Notes: a model not told the origin generated them from the sequence alone. Shown: positions 37,001 to 45,651, counted from the first letter of the stretch. The stretch is DNA of 64,000 nucleotides from Danio rerio (GCF_049306965.1 NC_133176.1:48218001-48282000); one strand, 5' to 3'. Numbers and translations are program-made.

Positions 37001-39472
37001 AACTGAAATTTCTCTCTTCATAGGTGTGAACCGGTTTATCAGAGGTCCACGGTACAGATTTTGGCTCAATTCAGTGCCCAATCAGCAGCTCAAGGGGGTC
37101 AACCGACCTACATGCTGGGATCTCCGGACTGGTTTGTGGATGTGACCGAGCTTGTCCGTGACTGGCTAAGAATAGAAAACCCATATATTGCAGCGCTTGA
37201 TAAACAAAAACATCTTATCGGCCTCAAGCCTGGACTCACATCATTATATGTTGGTATCTGAATTTACTGTCAGAATGTTTAATGACATGTTGTGCATAAC
37301 CAATCTAAAGGGTTAGTTCACCCAATGTCCTGGTTTCAAACATTTTCCCCAGGCCATCAAAGATGACTGTGTTAATTAACCCAAAGAGAGAATGCAAGTT
37401 TTTGGCAAAAACAATGCAGGATTTTTGTGCATCTTATATAAATAAAAGGGGCGGCAAGGTGGCTCAGTGGTTAGCACTGGCCAGTTGGCATTTCTGTGTG
37501 GACTTTGCATGTTCTCCCCCATGTCTGTGTAGATTCCTCTATTAAGGCAGCTTCAAAGTAGTAAAAACCTAAAGTATTTGATCAATATACTACGAACCTA
37601 ATGGATCAATCATCTTCTGGAGAAGTGCTCAGTTTAATCCAGTTCACTTTCACTTATGTGATATATCCTTCATGAACTCTCATGTGATGTATTCACATTG
37701 AAATTAAATCATGTGGTTTGATTTGGAAATAACCGCTCCATTGATCTTATGGTTAGTGTGTTGACACAGCATCATCGCAATGACTGCTGATCCTTCCCCT
37801 TTCCACTGTCCTATACAAATAAAGGTCAAAACCCCTAAAATGTCTTTCATTCATTCATTTTTTCTTCGGCTTAGTACCTTATTTATCAGAGGTTGCCACA
37901 ATGGATTGAACCACCAACTATTCCAACATTATGTTTTACACAGCAGATGCCCTTCCAGCCACAACCCAGTACTGAGGAACACCCATACACACGCACTCAA
38001 GGACTACAACAATTTTGTTTACCCAATTCACATGTTTTTGGACTGTGGGGGAAACTGGAGTATCCAAAGGAAACCCACATGAACACAGGGAGAACATGCA
38101 AACTCCACACAGAAATGCCAAATGACCCAGCTGGGACTCTGGGAACCAGCAACCTTCTTGCTGTGTGGCGACAGTGCTAACCGCTATAATGTATTATTTA
38201 TTTAAAAAAAAGACCAAAAAAATAAACACTCTTGATTTCTCTTGACTTAAAAGTCATGTATAGTTAGATGAGAGTGAGAAATGTTCCATTTTGGTTAAAC
38301 TAGTCTTCTGTTTGTTTGTGTATTGATGAGCTTGCTCTTTAAGTACTGGCCTGTCAGATTTCCTGATTTCCTCCCTAATCCTTTTCCTGCTTTTCAAGGT
38401 GGTTTCCAGTCAGTGGGATGGAGTGCTTGGAAGGGCTAACGTGATTGTAACCTCTGAACCTGTGACTCCCGCTGACCTCTCTGTTCAGCTGGTGGGAGGG
38501 CTTGGCCTGTCTGTTAATCCCAGCCCATCTCACCCTTCTGTTGTCACAGCAACAGTGAATGCTCACAATACACTCTACAACCACGGACAAGTAAGTTTCT
38601 GGTATTCAAGCTCCTAAAAATTCGTCCAGATTTGTAACTTATGATGTCCACCCTTTCATTAGGAGGCGTCTATCAGTGTCTGGATCCAGTTCAATGATGA
38701 CTCTGCCATATTGATGTCTGCATTTAATGAGGTCCCCTATACTCTACGGCTGTCCTCTTTGGCAGAATCTGTGGTTGCAGTAACGCCTGCTCCATCCCAA
38801 CGCATTTTGGCACAAGGTGATGGCGGAGGACCTCTTGTTAAAGCCGAGCTTCTGGTTTCCAGCTGTGACCCAGCATCTAACCATGTTGAACTGGAGGCAA
38901 TTCATAAAGCAAGCGAAGCCAAAAGACTGGCTAAGGGGTCTGGCTGGATAAGGGTGAACCTAAACATGGACTTTTGGCCAATAGGGAGTGAGGAAACCAA
39001 CTTTGAGATGCACGATGTGACTGATATGCTCGTCGATTCCAACAGTGATCTGTATGATGACTTTGAAGATCATGACAGTACAGTAAATGCCACAAGTGAT
39101 TATGATAGTGGCAATGACATATTTAAACGAAAAAACGTGGAGCAGGCGGTGTTGATCCCCAACCATGAAGAGAACGCTGTCTATTTGTCTCCTGGTGTGG
39201 AAAAGGAGAGGAAAGAGGTTAAAACAGCTGATAGACAGGTAGAGATTGGCATTGGAGCTGTCCTGTCTCTGCTTTGTCTCTCATCCCTACTTTTCCTGGT
39301 CAACTGCCTACCATGTGCACTAAGAGAACAAAGATATAGAGAAAGACGAGAGGGAAATGTGAAAGACACTGTGGAGGAGGAACCTGGAGAAGAGCAAGAG
39401 GAGAATAGACAAGAGGAAAAACAGTGCAGAGCAGTGATAACAGGGAATAATGACAAAATGGAAATTCAATGA
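28049..39472 (+). CDS. tmem132a: TMEM132A, type I membrane protein, 11 coding exons
   Basis: TMEM132 proteins are single-pass membrane proteins with tandem immunoglobulin-like folds; TMEM132A is linked to ER/Golgi handling, Wnt signalling and cell adhesion. Exons read from splice sites: 28049-28121, 29361-29575, 30760-30969, 31656-32149, 32225-32377, 34364-34559, 36189-36332, 36412-36614, 37024-37249, 38399-38590, 38663-39472. Phases match throughout; the total is 2916 nt (971 aa). Exon 1 is a signal peptide (RLVILHLFIIL). Family matches include SLTIRLKVKKGLLSLE across exons 4-5, LCLAVWTPVVPLRVSLSD in exon 8, GSPDWFVDVTELV in exon 9 and GLTSLYVVSSQW across exons 9-10. The membrane span is at about residues 897-920 (IGAVLSLLCLSSLLFLVN). 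The remaining ~50-residue tail is strongly acidic and lacks the long tail of human TMEM132A. Exon 4 holds an Arg/Ser-rich basic tract. The exon 9 donor is GTTGGT (weak). AATAAA at 39625-39630. An acceptor at 28041-28042 suggests a spliced 5' UTR. Confidence 0.88.
28479..28673. mobile_element. TA-flanked hairpin MITE in tmem132a intron 1
   Basis: 195 bp starting CACTGAAAAAAAATATTC and ending TTTCTTCAGTG, flanked by TA. The centre is a near palindrome (AATTTAAACAAACAAATTAA against TTTAATTAGTTTGTTTAAAT). An inverted, truncated relative lies at 9554-9736. Confidence 0.75.
28902..29189. mobile_element. TAAAGGGATAGTT-type foldback element
   Basis: The left end TATAAGGATAGTTTACCC is answered at the right by GAGTGGACTGCCCCTATA. 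Internal landmarks include GAAGATACTTTGAAAAATGC and GTGTTCAACAGAAGGAGG. It lies in tmem132a intron 1, upstream of exon 2. Confidence 0.6.
29634..30211. mobile_element. Abundant TA-flanked DNA transposon, copy 5 (both ends present)
   Basis: CAGTTGAAGTCAGAATTATT on the left and TCTGACTTCAACTG on the right with TA flanks, in tmem132a intron 2. Near the right end the GCTAATAATTCAGG word is repeated twice, a small internal duplication. No coding capacity. Confidence 0.88.
30970..31655 (+). other. tmem132a intron 3
   Basis: No exon or clear repeat end seen. A GC-richer patch at about 31140-31400 (CACTCGCCCGTCCTCGG, AACGCGCCGATTTTGCG) differs from the AT-rich surroundings and may be old transposon sequence. 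Confidence 0.4.
32378..34363 (+). other. tmem132a intron 5
   Basis: Holds the CCGGTAA-rich transposon at about 33122-33824 and a LINE- or SINE-like 3' fragment at about 33935-34070 (TTTTATAGCACTTTTACAA, AGCAGCTTAACATAGAAG). No further exon seen. Confidence 0.5.
33122..33824. mobile_element. DNA transposon with CCCTTTCACAC ends and CCGGTAA subterminal repeats
   Basis: The left end GCCCCTTTCACACAGTGATA is answered at the right by CTGTATGTGTGAAAGGTGTC. Near both ends, TTACCGGTA, TTTCCGGAA and CCGGAAAAT words recur in both orientations, giving dense small palindromes. The interior has no transposase reading that I recognise. Superfamily uncertain (hAT- or Harbinger-like). Confidence 0.6.
34560..36188 (+). 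other. tmem132a intron 6
   Basis: Contains the hAT-type MITE at 35511-35692 and, at about 35810-35935, an end fragment of the CAGTGTTG-type element (TATATTACGTTTCCTGTC, AACACTG). The frame running on from exon 6 to 34875 is intron. Confidence 0.5.
35511..35692. mobile_element. hAT-type MITE (CAGGTGTCAAACTC ends)
   Basis: 182 bp. The left end CAGGTGTCAAACTCAGTTCC and GGAGGGC are answered by GCCCTCCAAGACCTGAG and TTTGACACCTG. A distant relative with CAAGGGTGCCCAGACTC ends lies at 53409-53591. The target duplication is not clear. Confidence 0.75.
36615..37023 (+). other. tmem132a intron 8
   Basis: About 36650-36780 resembles a fish LINE 3' fragment (GCAGAGCTGCTGCATTCTGA, AGTTGAGATGTTACAGTC). 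No exon seen. Confidence 0.4.
37446..37540 (+). repeat. DANA-type SINE head fragment
   Basis: Begins GGGGCGGCAAGGTGGCTCAG, the tRNA-like promoter end, then jumps to CCAGTTGGCATTTCTGTGTG with the usual linker missing, and stops after the GTTCTCCCCCATG module. Confidence 0.75.
37846..38186 (-). repeat. DANA-type SINE, nearly full length (antisense)
   Basis: Reads from the CATTCATTCATT tail and CTTCGGCTTAGTACC through CACAGCAGATGCCCTTCCAG and ACATGCAAACTCCACACAG to GTGGCGACAGTGCTAACCGC, the reverse of the tRNA-like head. The open frames on both strands here are SINE-derived. Confidence 0.85.
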
Positions 39473-39846
39473 CCCTTTGACTTTACAAATATCTCATGTT
39501 GCACATTATCTTGTGCATATTCTGGAGAATGTTGCTACATCTTTATATGTCCATTGCAGTCACATAGGTGATTTTGTAATTGTGGGTACATTCGGCATTT
39601 CAAAACCCAATTTTTTATAGAGCAAATAAAACTCTTTATAAACAGCAATTCCTTACAGTATCTTATTGAAAGAAAATTACATTTTAATCATTTAGTGCTT
39701 ACCAAACACAAATAATATATATACATATATATAATTATTAAGTATTTATTTTGGGAATAATATTGACATAAAATTGAACCAGATTTTGGTAAAAACCCAA
39801 ACAATACAAAAATAAAACTATAAAAAAAAAAAAAAATAATAATAAT

Positions 39847-39851
<5 letters not shown>

Positions 39852-39912
<61 letters not shown>
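39852..39912. repeat. (AT)n microsatellite
   Basis: About 60 bp of pure AT dinucleotide, preceded by an A run and AAT repeats, about 380 bp past the tmem132a stop. Confidence 0.95.
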
Positions 39913-39915
<3 letters not shown>

Positions 39916-40059
39916 GTGTAATAACAATGGAATGACACAAGGAGAAAGTACTAAACTACTGAAATGTATTTGAGACTTTATGTAGACTCTCATATGGAAA
40001 ATGAAGTTATGCATTGCTCAGGTGGGATTTTTTTTTCCACAGTCTTCAACAGAGTGCAA

Positions 40060-40250
40060 AAATCTTAATGTTTGTGTCTTGTCTATCAAATCTCAGCGTT
40101 ATTTGGTATTTTCTATTGAATTCAAGTCAGGTGATTTGGCTGGGTCATTCTACAGCTTGATTTTCTTTCTCTGAAAGCATTTGAGAGCTTTCTGTTTGGA
40201 TCATTGTCTTGCACAAATGTCCACCCTGGTTTCATCTTCATCATCCTGCT
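40060..40250 (-). mobile_element. Tc1 transposase relic (antisense fragment)
   Basis: The minus strand reads KPGWTFVQDNDPN, matching the catalytic GWTFQQDNDPKHT block of fish Tc1 transposases, followed by FRERKSS and a TQPNHLT-like remnant of the WPSQSPDLN block. Codons are lost between the blocks. No terminal repeats were found. A small old fragment. Confidence 0.7.
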
Positions 40251-40284
40251 AATCTAGATGTTGAATTGAAGAAGCTAATATTAA

Positions 40285-41579
40285 CCCTCTACCGCACGCA
40301 TTATGATAAACCTGTAAAAAAAAAAAGATTATTTGACTGTTTTTCGTTTCGTGAAATGGCTTAACTTGAAATGCTGAAAATTGTATTTTATTAAGGTACT
40401 TTATGAAATGTTGCCATATGGCAACAACGTCCAACAGTGGATCTACCTGAGAAATTTCAAATTTAAAACTTTCCTTATAATGAATCATTTTTGTTTAAAA
40501 TAATTTAATTGGTGTTGCAGCATTATGAGCTTTAACACAGAACTTATAAATGGCACATTATACATACTTTACCACAACTCATATTCCAACAGCTTTCATT
40601 ATTGCATTCTTTTTAATGAATATTATTGAAAACAAACATAATATTGTATTATCATATACACAACAAACAGTAAATATAAATATCTTCTCCAGTAAATATT
40701 ATAACAAGTAAATAACAAGTCTAGTTTATCCAGATGCTTCAGAATAATGTAGCTACTAGCTAACAATGTTTATGTATATATTATCCTATATACTATACTA
40801 CACCTGTCTTATCTGCATCTGAGCTAACTTACATGAACTGTCTTTATCAAATGTCCAGTCTGCATCCTTCTCATGGTCACTAAAACCCATCTCATCCTCA
40901 CTTTCATCTGCAGGAAGAGCCAGTTCTGTCCTTTTCTTCTTAAATGACCATAGAACATGGTGGTGCTCACTAATACACTGTTGCCTGTATTAAAATCTAT
41001 TCAAAAGTAGTATTGCCATTAAAACTAGATTTTATAATGTAAATGTCATTAACATTTGACTAATCAACATTATATTACTAGCATTCATGTTGTTATTGTT
41101 ACAACTTAAAAGTTCACAGCTGACCTTGTTAGCTTGCTAACCCATTGCAATATTGCATGTTCCACCATTGCACAGTGTTGCCCTTTGATAACACACATTT
41201 TATCGATTTACAGAAAACTAATTTGATAAAAAAATTGAGTCGTGAATATGTCATCATAACTTATTGGAGGTGATGTTTCAGATATTTTTTGTGGATCAAA
41301 ATAATTTGATCCTTTGTTTTTATTGACGTTTACATTTGCATTTAGCAACTACTCACAAAAAAACGCCAGTCTGTCAGAAATTGCGCTACAAAAAAAAAAA
41401 CACAGGATGTCATGTGACTTAACCAAAGCACATAATTCTACTACTCTACACTCTACTCTACACTACTCTAAGGTCTTTTCTTTCCAACAAAAAAATAATA
41501 TGTTGGTCTTAAAGAAACAGTGGCAGGAAAATAAACATGAGTATTATGTTACCATATGGTTACACCGAGCAGTAGAGGG
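40285..41579 (-). mobile_element. piggyBac-like element with TTAA target duplications
   Basis: The ends are CCCTCTACCGCACGCAT on the left and GAGCAGTAGAGGG on the right, both directly flanked by TTAA (40281-40284 and 41580-41583), the piggyBac signature. The interior is AT-rich and mostly non-coding. At about 40850-40950 the minus strand reads an acidic stretch, LPADESEDEMGFSDHEKDAD, resembling the N-terminal leader of PGBD transposases. No catalytic core was found, so the 1.3-kb copy is non-autonomous. Confidence 0.75.
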
Positions 41580-41583
41580 TTAA

Positions 41584-41871
41584 GGTGTGAACCGGTTTAT
41601 CAGAGGTCTACGGTACAAATTTGGACAATTCAGAACCAAATCATCAGCTTAAGGGGGTCAACCGACCTACATGCTCTCCAGACTGGTGTGTGGATGTGAC
41701 CGAGCTTGTTCATGACTGGCTTAATTGAAAACCCACATATAACAGTGCTTGATTGACAAAGACATCTAATCTAAGTCTGTACTTACATCATTATATGTTG
41801 CTATCTGAATTTACTGTCAATGTTTACTGACATGTTGTGCATAACAAACCAATAACCAATCTATAGAGTTA
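41584..41871 (+). pseudogene. Decayed extra copy of tmem132a exon 9 with flanking intron
   Basis: The sequence tracks 37023-37314 base by base with small gaps: GGTGTGAACCGGTTTATCAG, then GGGGGTCAACCGACCTACAT, GTGGATGTGACCGAGCTTGT and the intron piece GACATGTTGTGCATAAC. Relative to exon 9 it lacks several short stretches, including one covering the Gly-Ser-Pro of GSPDWF, so the frame is lost. It sits about 2.1 kb downstream of the tmem132a stop in the same orientation, immediately right of the piggyBac-like TTAA. Confidence 0.88.
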
Positions 41872-42016
41872 GATGTTGGACTGAAGCAGCTAATACTAAT
41901 TTACAATGATGAAGGGCAGAGGGTTGCTGAAGAACTAGTCAGAGATTTTAGCTGCTGTCTGGGCATTCACTGCCTTTCTACACCTCTCTTTTCACTTTTT
42001 TCCCTGCATCATTTCA

Positions 42017-42143
42017 TTTTCATTCACTCATTTTCTTTTCGGCTTAGTCACTTTAATAATCCGGGGTCGCCAGAGCGTAATGAACCGCAAATTTATCCAG
42101 CACGATATTATGCAGCGGATGAACTTCCAGCCGCAACACAGAA
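42017..42143 (-). repeat. DANA-type SINE fragment (antisense, 3' part)
   Basis: CATTCACTCATTTTCTTTTC, GGCTTAGTCACTTTAATAAT and the TCGCCAGAGCGTAATGAACC module are present. It stops in the CTTCCAGCCGCAACACAG module. Confidence 0.75.
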
Positions 42144-42207
42144 CTTTTTATGTTTGTACATTGTGCTTATGCTTATGTGCGTCTGCATATTCTTGTACAG
42201 TCACCGC

Positions 42208-42279
42208 TCCCTGGTGGTCTAGTGGTTAGGATTCGGCGCTCTCACCGCCGCGGCCCGGGTTCGATTCCCGGTCAGGGAA
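42208..42279 (+). tRNA. tRNA-Glu (CTC)
   Basis: A 72-nt cloverleaf. The acceptor stem TCCCTGG pairs with TCAGGGA, the anticodon CTC is at 42241-42243, and the B box GGTTCGATTCC is intact. The A box reads TGGTCTAGTGG. It is followed by a TTTT terminator at 42287-42290. As far as I can recall it matches the standard vertebrate tRNA-Glu-CTC sequence. CCA is not encoded. Confidence 0.97.
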
Positions 42280-42286
42280 TGAAGTG

Positions 42287-42290
42287 TTTT
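42287..42290 (+). terminator. Pol III terminator of tRNA-Glu
   Basis: A TTTT run eight bases after the tRNA body, the usual RNA polymerase III stop. Confidence 0.75.
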
Positions 42291-42306
42291 GTATATTCAT
42301 TTTAAA

Positions 42307-42505
42307 ATGACTCTCACATTGAACAGTCGTAAATATAATCGTGTTAAAGGCAATATATGCTTCAGTATTTTGTACTTTCATGTTAAATGACACTCACATT
42401 AAACAGTCGTAAATATAATCGTGTTAAAGGCAATATATGCTTCAGTATTTTGTACTTTCATGTTTAATGACTCTCACATTGAACAGTCCAATATATGCTT
42501 CAGAC
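42307..42505. repeat. 80-bp tandem repeat, about 2.5 copies
   Basis: Units start with ATGACTCTCACATTGAACAG at 42307, 42387 and 42467, so the period is 80 bp. Each carries CGTGTTAAAGGCAATATATG and CAGTATTTTGTACTTTCATG; the third unit is internally shortened. It lies between the tRNA-Glu and initiator tRNA genes. Confidence 0.9.
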
Positions 42506-42720
42506 AATTCGTACACAATATATTATATTGCACGTACAATCGAATCCGCTTCCGATACAACTGAAAACATATTCTCTGGAAGATAACCAGCTTAATGCGC
42601 ATAAACGTTACATCTCGGCTCTAAAATGGACCTAAAATGTTATCTAGATCCAAACCAGTTGAGTTAGGTGGAACGGAAAGAGTAGAATAATTCATACTGA
42701 TCATACATTATTTCACCGAC

Positions 42721-42792
42721 AGCAGAGTGGCGCAGCGGAAGCGTGCTGGGCCCATAACCCAGAGGTCGATGGATCGAAACCATCCTCTGCTA
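42721..42792 (+). tRNA. Initiator tRNA-Met (CAT)
   Basis: A 72-nt cloverleaf starting AGCAGAGTGGCGCAGCGG, anticodon CAT at 42753-42755. The T arm reads GGATCGAAACC, with A instead of T at the first loop base, and GGG/CCC pairs top the anticodon stem; both are hallmarks of the eukaryotic initiator. TTTT at 42797-42800 is the terminator. Confidence 0.97.
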
Positions 42793-42796
42793 TGTC

Positions 42797-42800
42797 TTTT
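42797..42800 (+). terminator. Pol III terminator of initiator tRNA-Met
   Basis: A TTTT run five bases after the tRNA body. Confidence 0.75.
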
Positions 42801-43561
42801 CAAGAACATTATCTATAATAGAGAAGTAGAGTTTTAACCATTTATAGAGCGAAAATTACATATAGGGTAATTGACTAATTTAAAGGGTCGTTTACCCAAA
42901 ATTCCGCCATTATTTACTCATGAAACTTTGTAATGATTGGATTTTTCAATGAATTCAGTGATTATTTTGTCTTGTTTAGCAAACAAATAATACTTGAAAT
43001 TTCTTATTCAGTGCTGTACTAAAAACACAATCCCTCTTATTTTCTTAAAGTTAATCATGTTATTAACATTAAAAGGGGTGTATAATGTTATGAGCACAAT
43101 TATAATCCCACTCTTCAAGAAACAACCAGACATTAAGAAATATGATTAAAACATATATAGAAATTCAGGACTTTTTACTCACGTGTAACCAAACTGCCTC
43201 CTGGTGGCGTGAAGAGTAAACAACAATCCTCGCTTTGTCTTAAATGTAAATCTGCTGAATATTGTCAGTTTTATGGATATGCTGCCAAAAAAACCTGCAG
43301 TATTATTCCAGTCTTGGAATGTATTTGTATATATTTAAATAAATCAGTCTTTTAAAAACAACTTCAAACGACGTGACGTCCGTCCCTTCTGTTCTCGCGT
43401 CAGTTAACAACGTGTATAAAGAAAAAAACTTAGGGAATACAGAAATGTAAATCAAAATAATTCTGCTATTTTTAACGAAATCCATTGTTTACTGAAATTA
43501 AAAGCGCACCCATGTATGGATGTCAAAGATAGATGTCGCCACAACAACGGCTGCTTTAGAA
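42801..43561. other. Spacer between tRNA genes
   Basis: No RNA gene seen. About 42881-42985 begins AAAGGGTCGTTTACCCAAAA and may be a fragment of a GGGATAGTTCACCC-type transposon. The rest is unassigned. Confidence 0.45.
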
Positions 43562-43634
43562 GCCCGGATAGCTCAGTCGGTAGAGCATCAGACTTTTAAT
43601 CTGAGGGTCCAGGGTTCAAGTCCCTGTTCGGGCG
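43562..43634 (+). tRNA. tRNA-Lys (TTT)
   Basis: A 73-nt cloverleaf. The acceptor stem GCCCGGA pairs with TTCGGGC, the A box is TAGCTCAGTCGG, the anticodon TTT is at 43595-43597 and the B box is GGTTCAAGTCC. TTTT at 43642-43645 terminates it. It matches vertebrate tRNA-Lys-TTT as I know it. Confidence 0.97.
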
Positions 43635-43641
43635 GAATATC

Positions 43642-43645
43642 TTTT
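43642..43645 (+). terminator. Pol III terminator of tRNA-Lys
   Basis: A TTTT run eight bases after the tRNA body. Confidence 0.75.
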
Positions 43646-43689
43646 GTAGGTCTATTAGCTGATAGAATCTCGATATTCTCTACATATGC

Positions 43690-44515
43690 AGTCGTGATAC
43701 ATTCTTTACATTTGCAAACATGATCCACATATGCACACTTGATATACTCCATACATACACAGATATGATGCACTATACATGTACACTCCATACATATGCA
43801 CACATGATAAATTCCATACATACGCACACATGATACATTCTATACATACACACACACTCTATACACAATATAAGTTGAGTCATGTACATCTGAGCTACTG
43901 GGAGTTAATGTACACATACAACATACGCACACATAACACATTCTATACATATACACACTCTATACACATGATAAACTCCAGACATCCAGTTGATAATACA
44001 CTCTTTACAATATACTTCATACATTTGCACATGTGATACATTCTAAACATATTCACACTCTATACATTTGCACACAAGATAAACTCCATACATATGCACA
44101 CATGATACACTCCATACATACAGTTGATGTGACACTCCATACATATACACTTCATACTTATGCACACATAAAACACTCCATACATATGCACACATTATAT
44201 ACTCCATACATATACAGACATGATATACTTCATACACATATGATACACTGTATATACACTCCATACATTTACAGACATGATACTCTATACATATTGTATG
44301 CGCATGTACAACTTGCTTCCATATATATACACACAAGATACACTCTATACATATACTCCATACATATACAGACACGATACACTCTATACATATGCACACA
44401 TGATACTCTCTATAGATATACACTCCATACATGACACACTCTTTACATTTGCACACATCATATACATATACACACTTGATATACTCCATTCATATACACA
44501 CACTATACATATATG
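43690..44515. repeat. Degenerate minisatellite (CATACATATGCACACATGAT units)
   Basis: Over 800 bp of imperfect units built from CTCCATACATA, TGCACACATGATA and CACTCTATACA blocks of about 20-30 bp. It is open on both strands over long stretches (for example 44033-44434 plus and 44043-44489 minus), a product of the repeat's composition and not of coding. Confidence 0.9.
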
Positions 44516-45100
44516 TCAGGGTCATAGATAGAACCTGGGTCTCACAATAGTTCCATACATATGCACAGGGCCATGCACAGGGGGCTGGCCATGTGGCTTG
44601 AGCCACTGCCCCTCTGCCCTCATTGGCTGAGGTGCCCCTCTATTTGAAGTGTGTCCATTAAACTTTGCATGAAAAACAATACAAAAAATTTTTGATAAGC
44701 TTTTTTTCACAGCTTGTGTACTTACTCTTTTTAACTTGTGAAATTAACACATTTGTAAAAGTGACAACAATTATAGCCCCATTGTAATGTATTGCTACCT
44801 AAATTACCAACAATTATGCATGTTAACAAATATCCGTAAATTAACAGTTATGAAAAACAATCTGAGCTAGCAATTAACTGAGTGAAGCCTCCAGCCACTG
44901 CTCTTTTAAATCACTGTTTTAAAATTGCTAAAAGTAGCCAAATGGATGCTAAAAATCGCTACATTTGTTGCTAGGTGCTTTTTGAAAAAAGGTTGCTAGG
45001 GTAGTATAAAAAGTTGCTAAATCTAGCAACAAAATTGCTAAATTGGCAACACTGGAAACACTGTCGTACGTCCCTGCGTACAGTAGGTGGCAGAAACAGG
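44516..45100. other. Spacer upstream of dnaja1
   Basis: About 44550-44660 is GC-richer (GGGCCATGCACAGGGGG, CATTGGCTGAGGTGCC) and may be old transposon sequence. About 44900-45051 carries repeated TTGCTA words and ends TTGGCAACACTG, resembling the terminus of an hAT-type repeat. Confidence 0.4.
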
Positions 45101-45158
45101 TCGCACAGCTATCAAAGTTCAACAATTCTCCACAAGAAGAAGATGCAGAGCTTCTGCT

Positions 45159-45173
45159 CGAAGATTCTGGAAG
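45159..45173 (+). promoter_or_regulatory. Candidate heat shock element
   Basis: GAA-GA-TTC-TG-GAA at 45160-45172 is three perfect alternating nGAAn modules at the 5-bp spacing bound by HSF trimers. A further TTC lies at 45152-45154 off the exact spacing. It is about 490 bp upstream of the start codon and just before a plausible 5' UTR donor (ACG/GTATTT at 45234). HSP40 genes are commonly induced by HSF1. No convincing TATA box is placed downstream. Confidence 0.55.
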
Positions 45174-45651
45174 TCTCTTGTTTGCCTCTTACACCGAGTC
45201 AGAAGGCGAGCAGGGATTGCACCACATTTCACGGTATTTGGCGGCTTATTATTAAAATAATGTAATGGCCTGGATTAAGTGTTTTTCTTTTCTTTTATCG
45301 CTCGATTTCCTCTAAATCCAGGGTTTTAGTAACAGACACCTTATAGCTCATTATAGCTTGACAATTGATTTCGCCCGGTTAAAACAATCTGTTAACTGAA
45401 TGTGTAAAATCAGCTGCTTTAAAGCATTCAGTTGAATCTGTCTGAATGTAATTGAGTATTGAATTGAGGAAGATACTGCTTAATGATTTCAAATGCTAAT
45501 AACATAATGAGACTAAAATATGGGCAAGGTAAAGAGTAATTACAACCTTTATAAATAGTAGTTAAGTAATTATTGAATAGTCACAGGTGTCATTTTCAGT
45601 GTATTTTTTTTAATGTCCCCTCTGCCTAGATTAACCTGTTTGTGATCAAAT

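Larger units (their letters stand above)
37250..38398 (+). other. tmem132a intron 9
   Basis: Holds a short DANA SINE head in sense (37446-37540) and a nearly complete antisense copy (37846-38186). No exon seen between them. Confidence 0.55.

Noticed and set aside
39688-40014. 108-codon minus frame past tmem132a
   Set aside because: Its core is the (AT)n run giving an Ile-Tyr repeat.
43520-43723. Open frame across tRNA-Lys
   Set aside because: It is tRNA gene sequence read as protein; the cloverleaf and Pol III terminator explain it.
44033-44489. Long overlapping plus and minus frames (133 and 148 codons)
   Set aside because: Both are products of the degenerate minisatellite, with repeating Tyr/His/Thr words and no domain.
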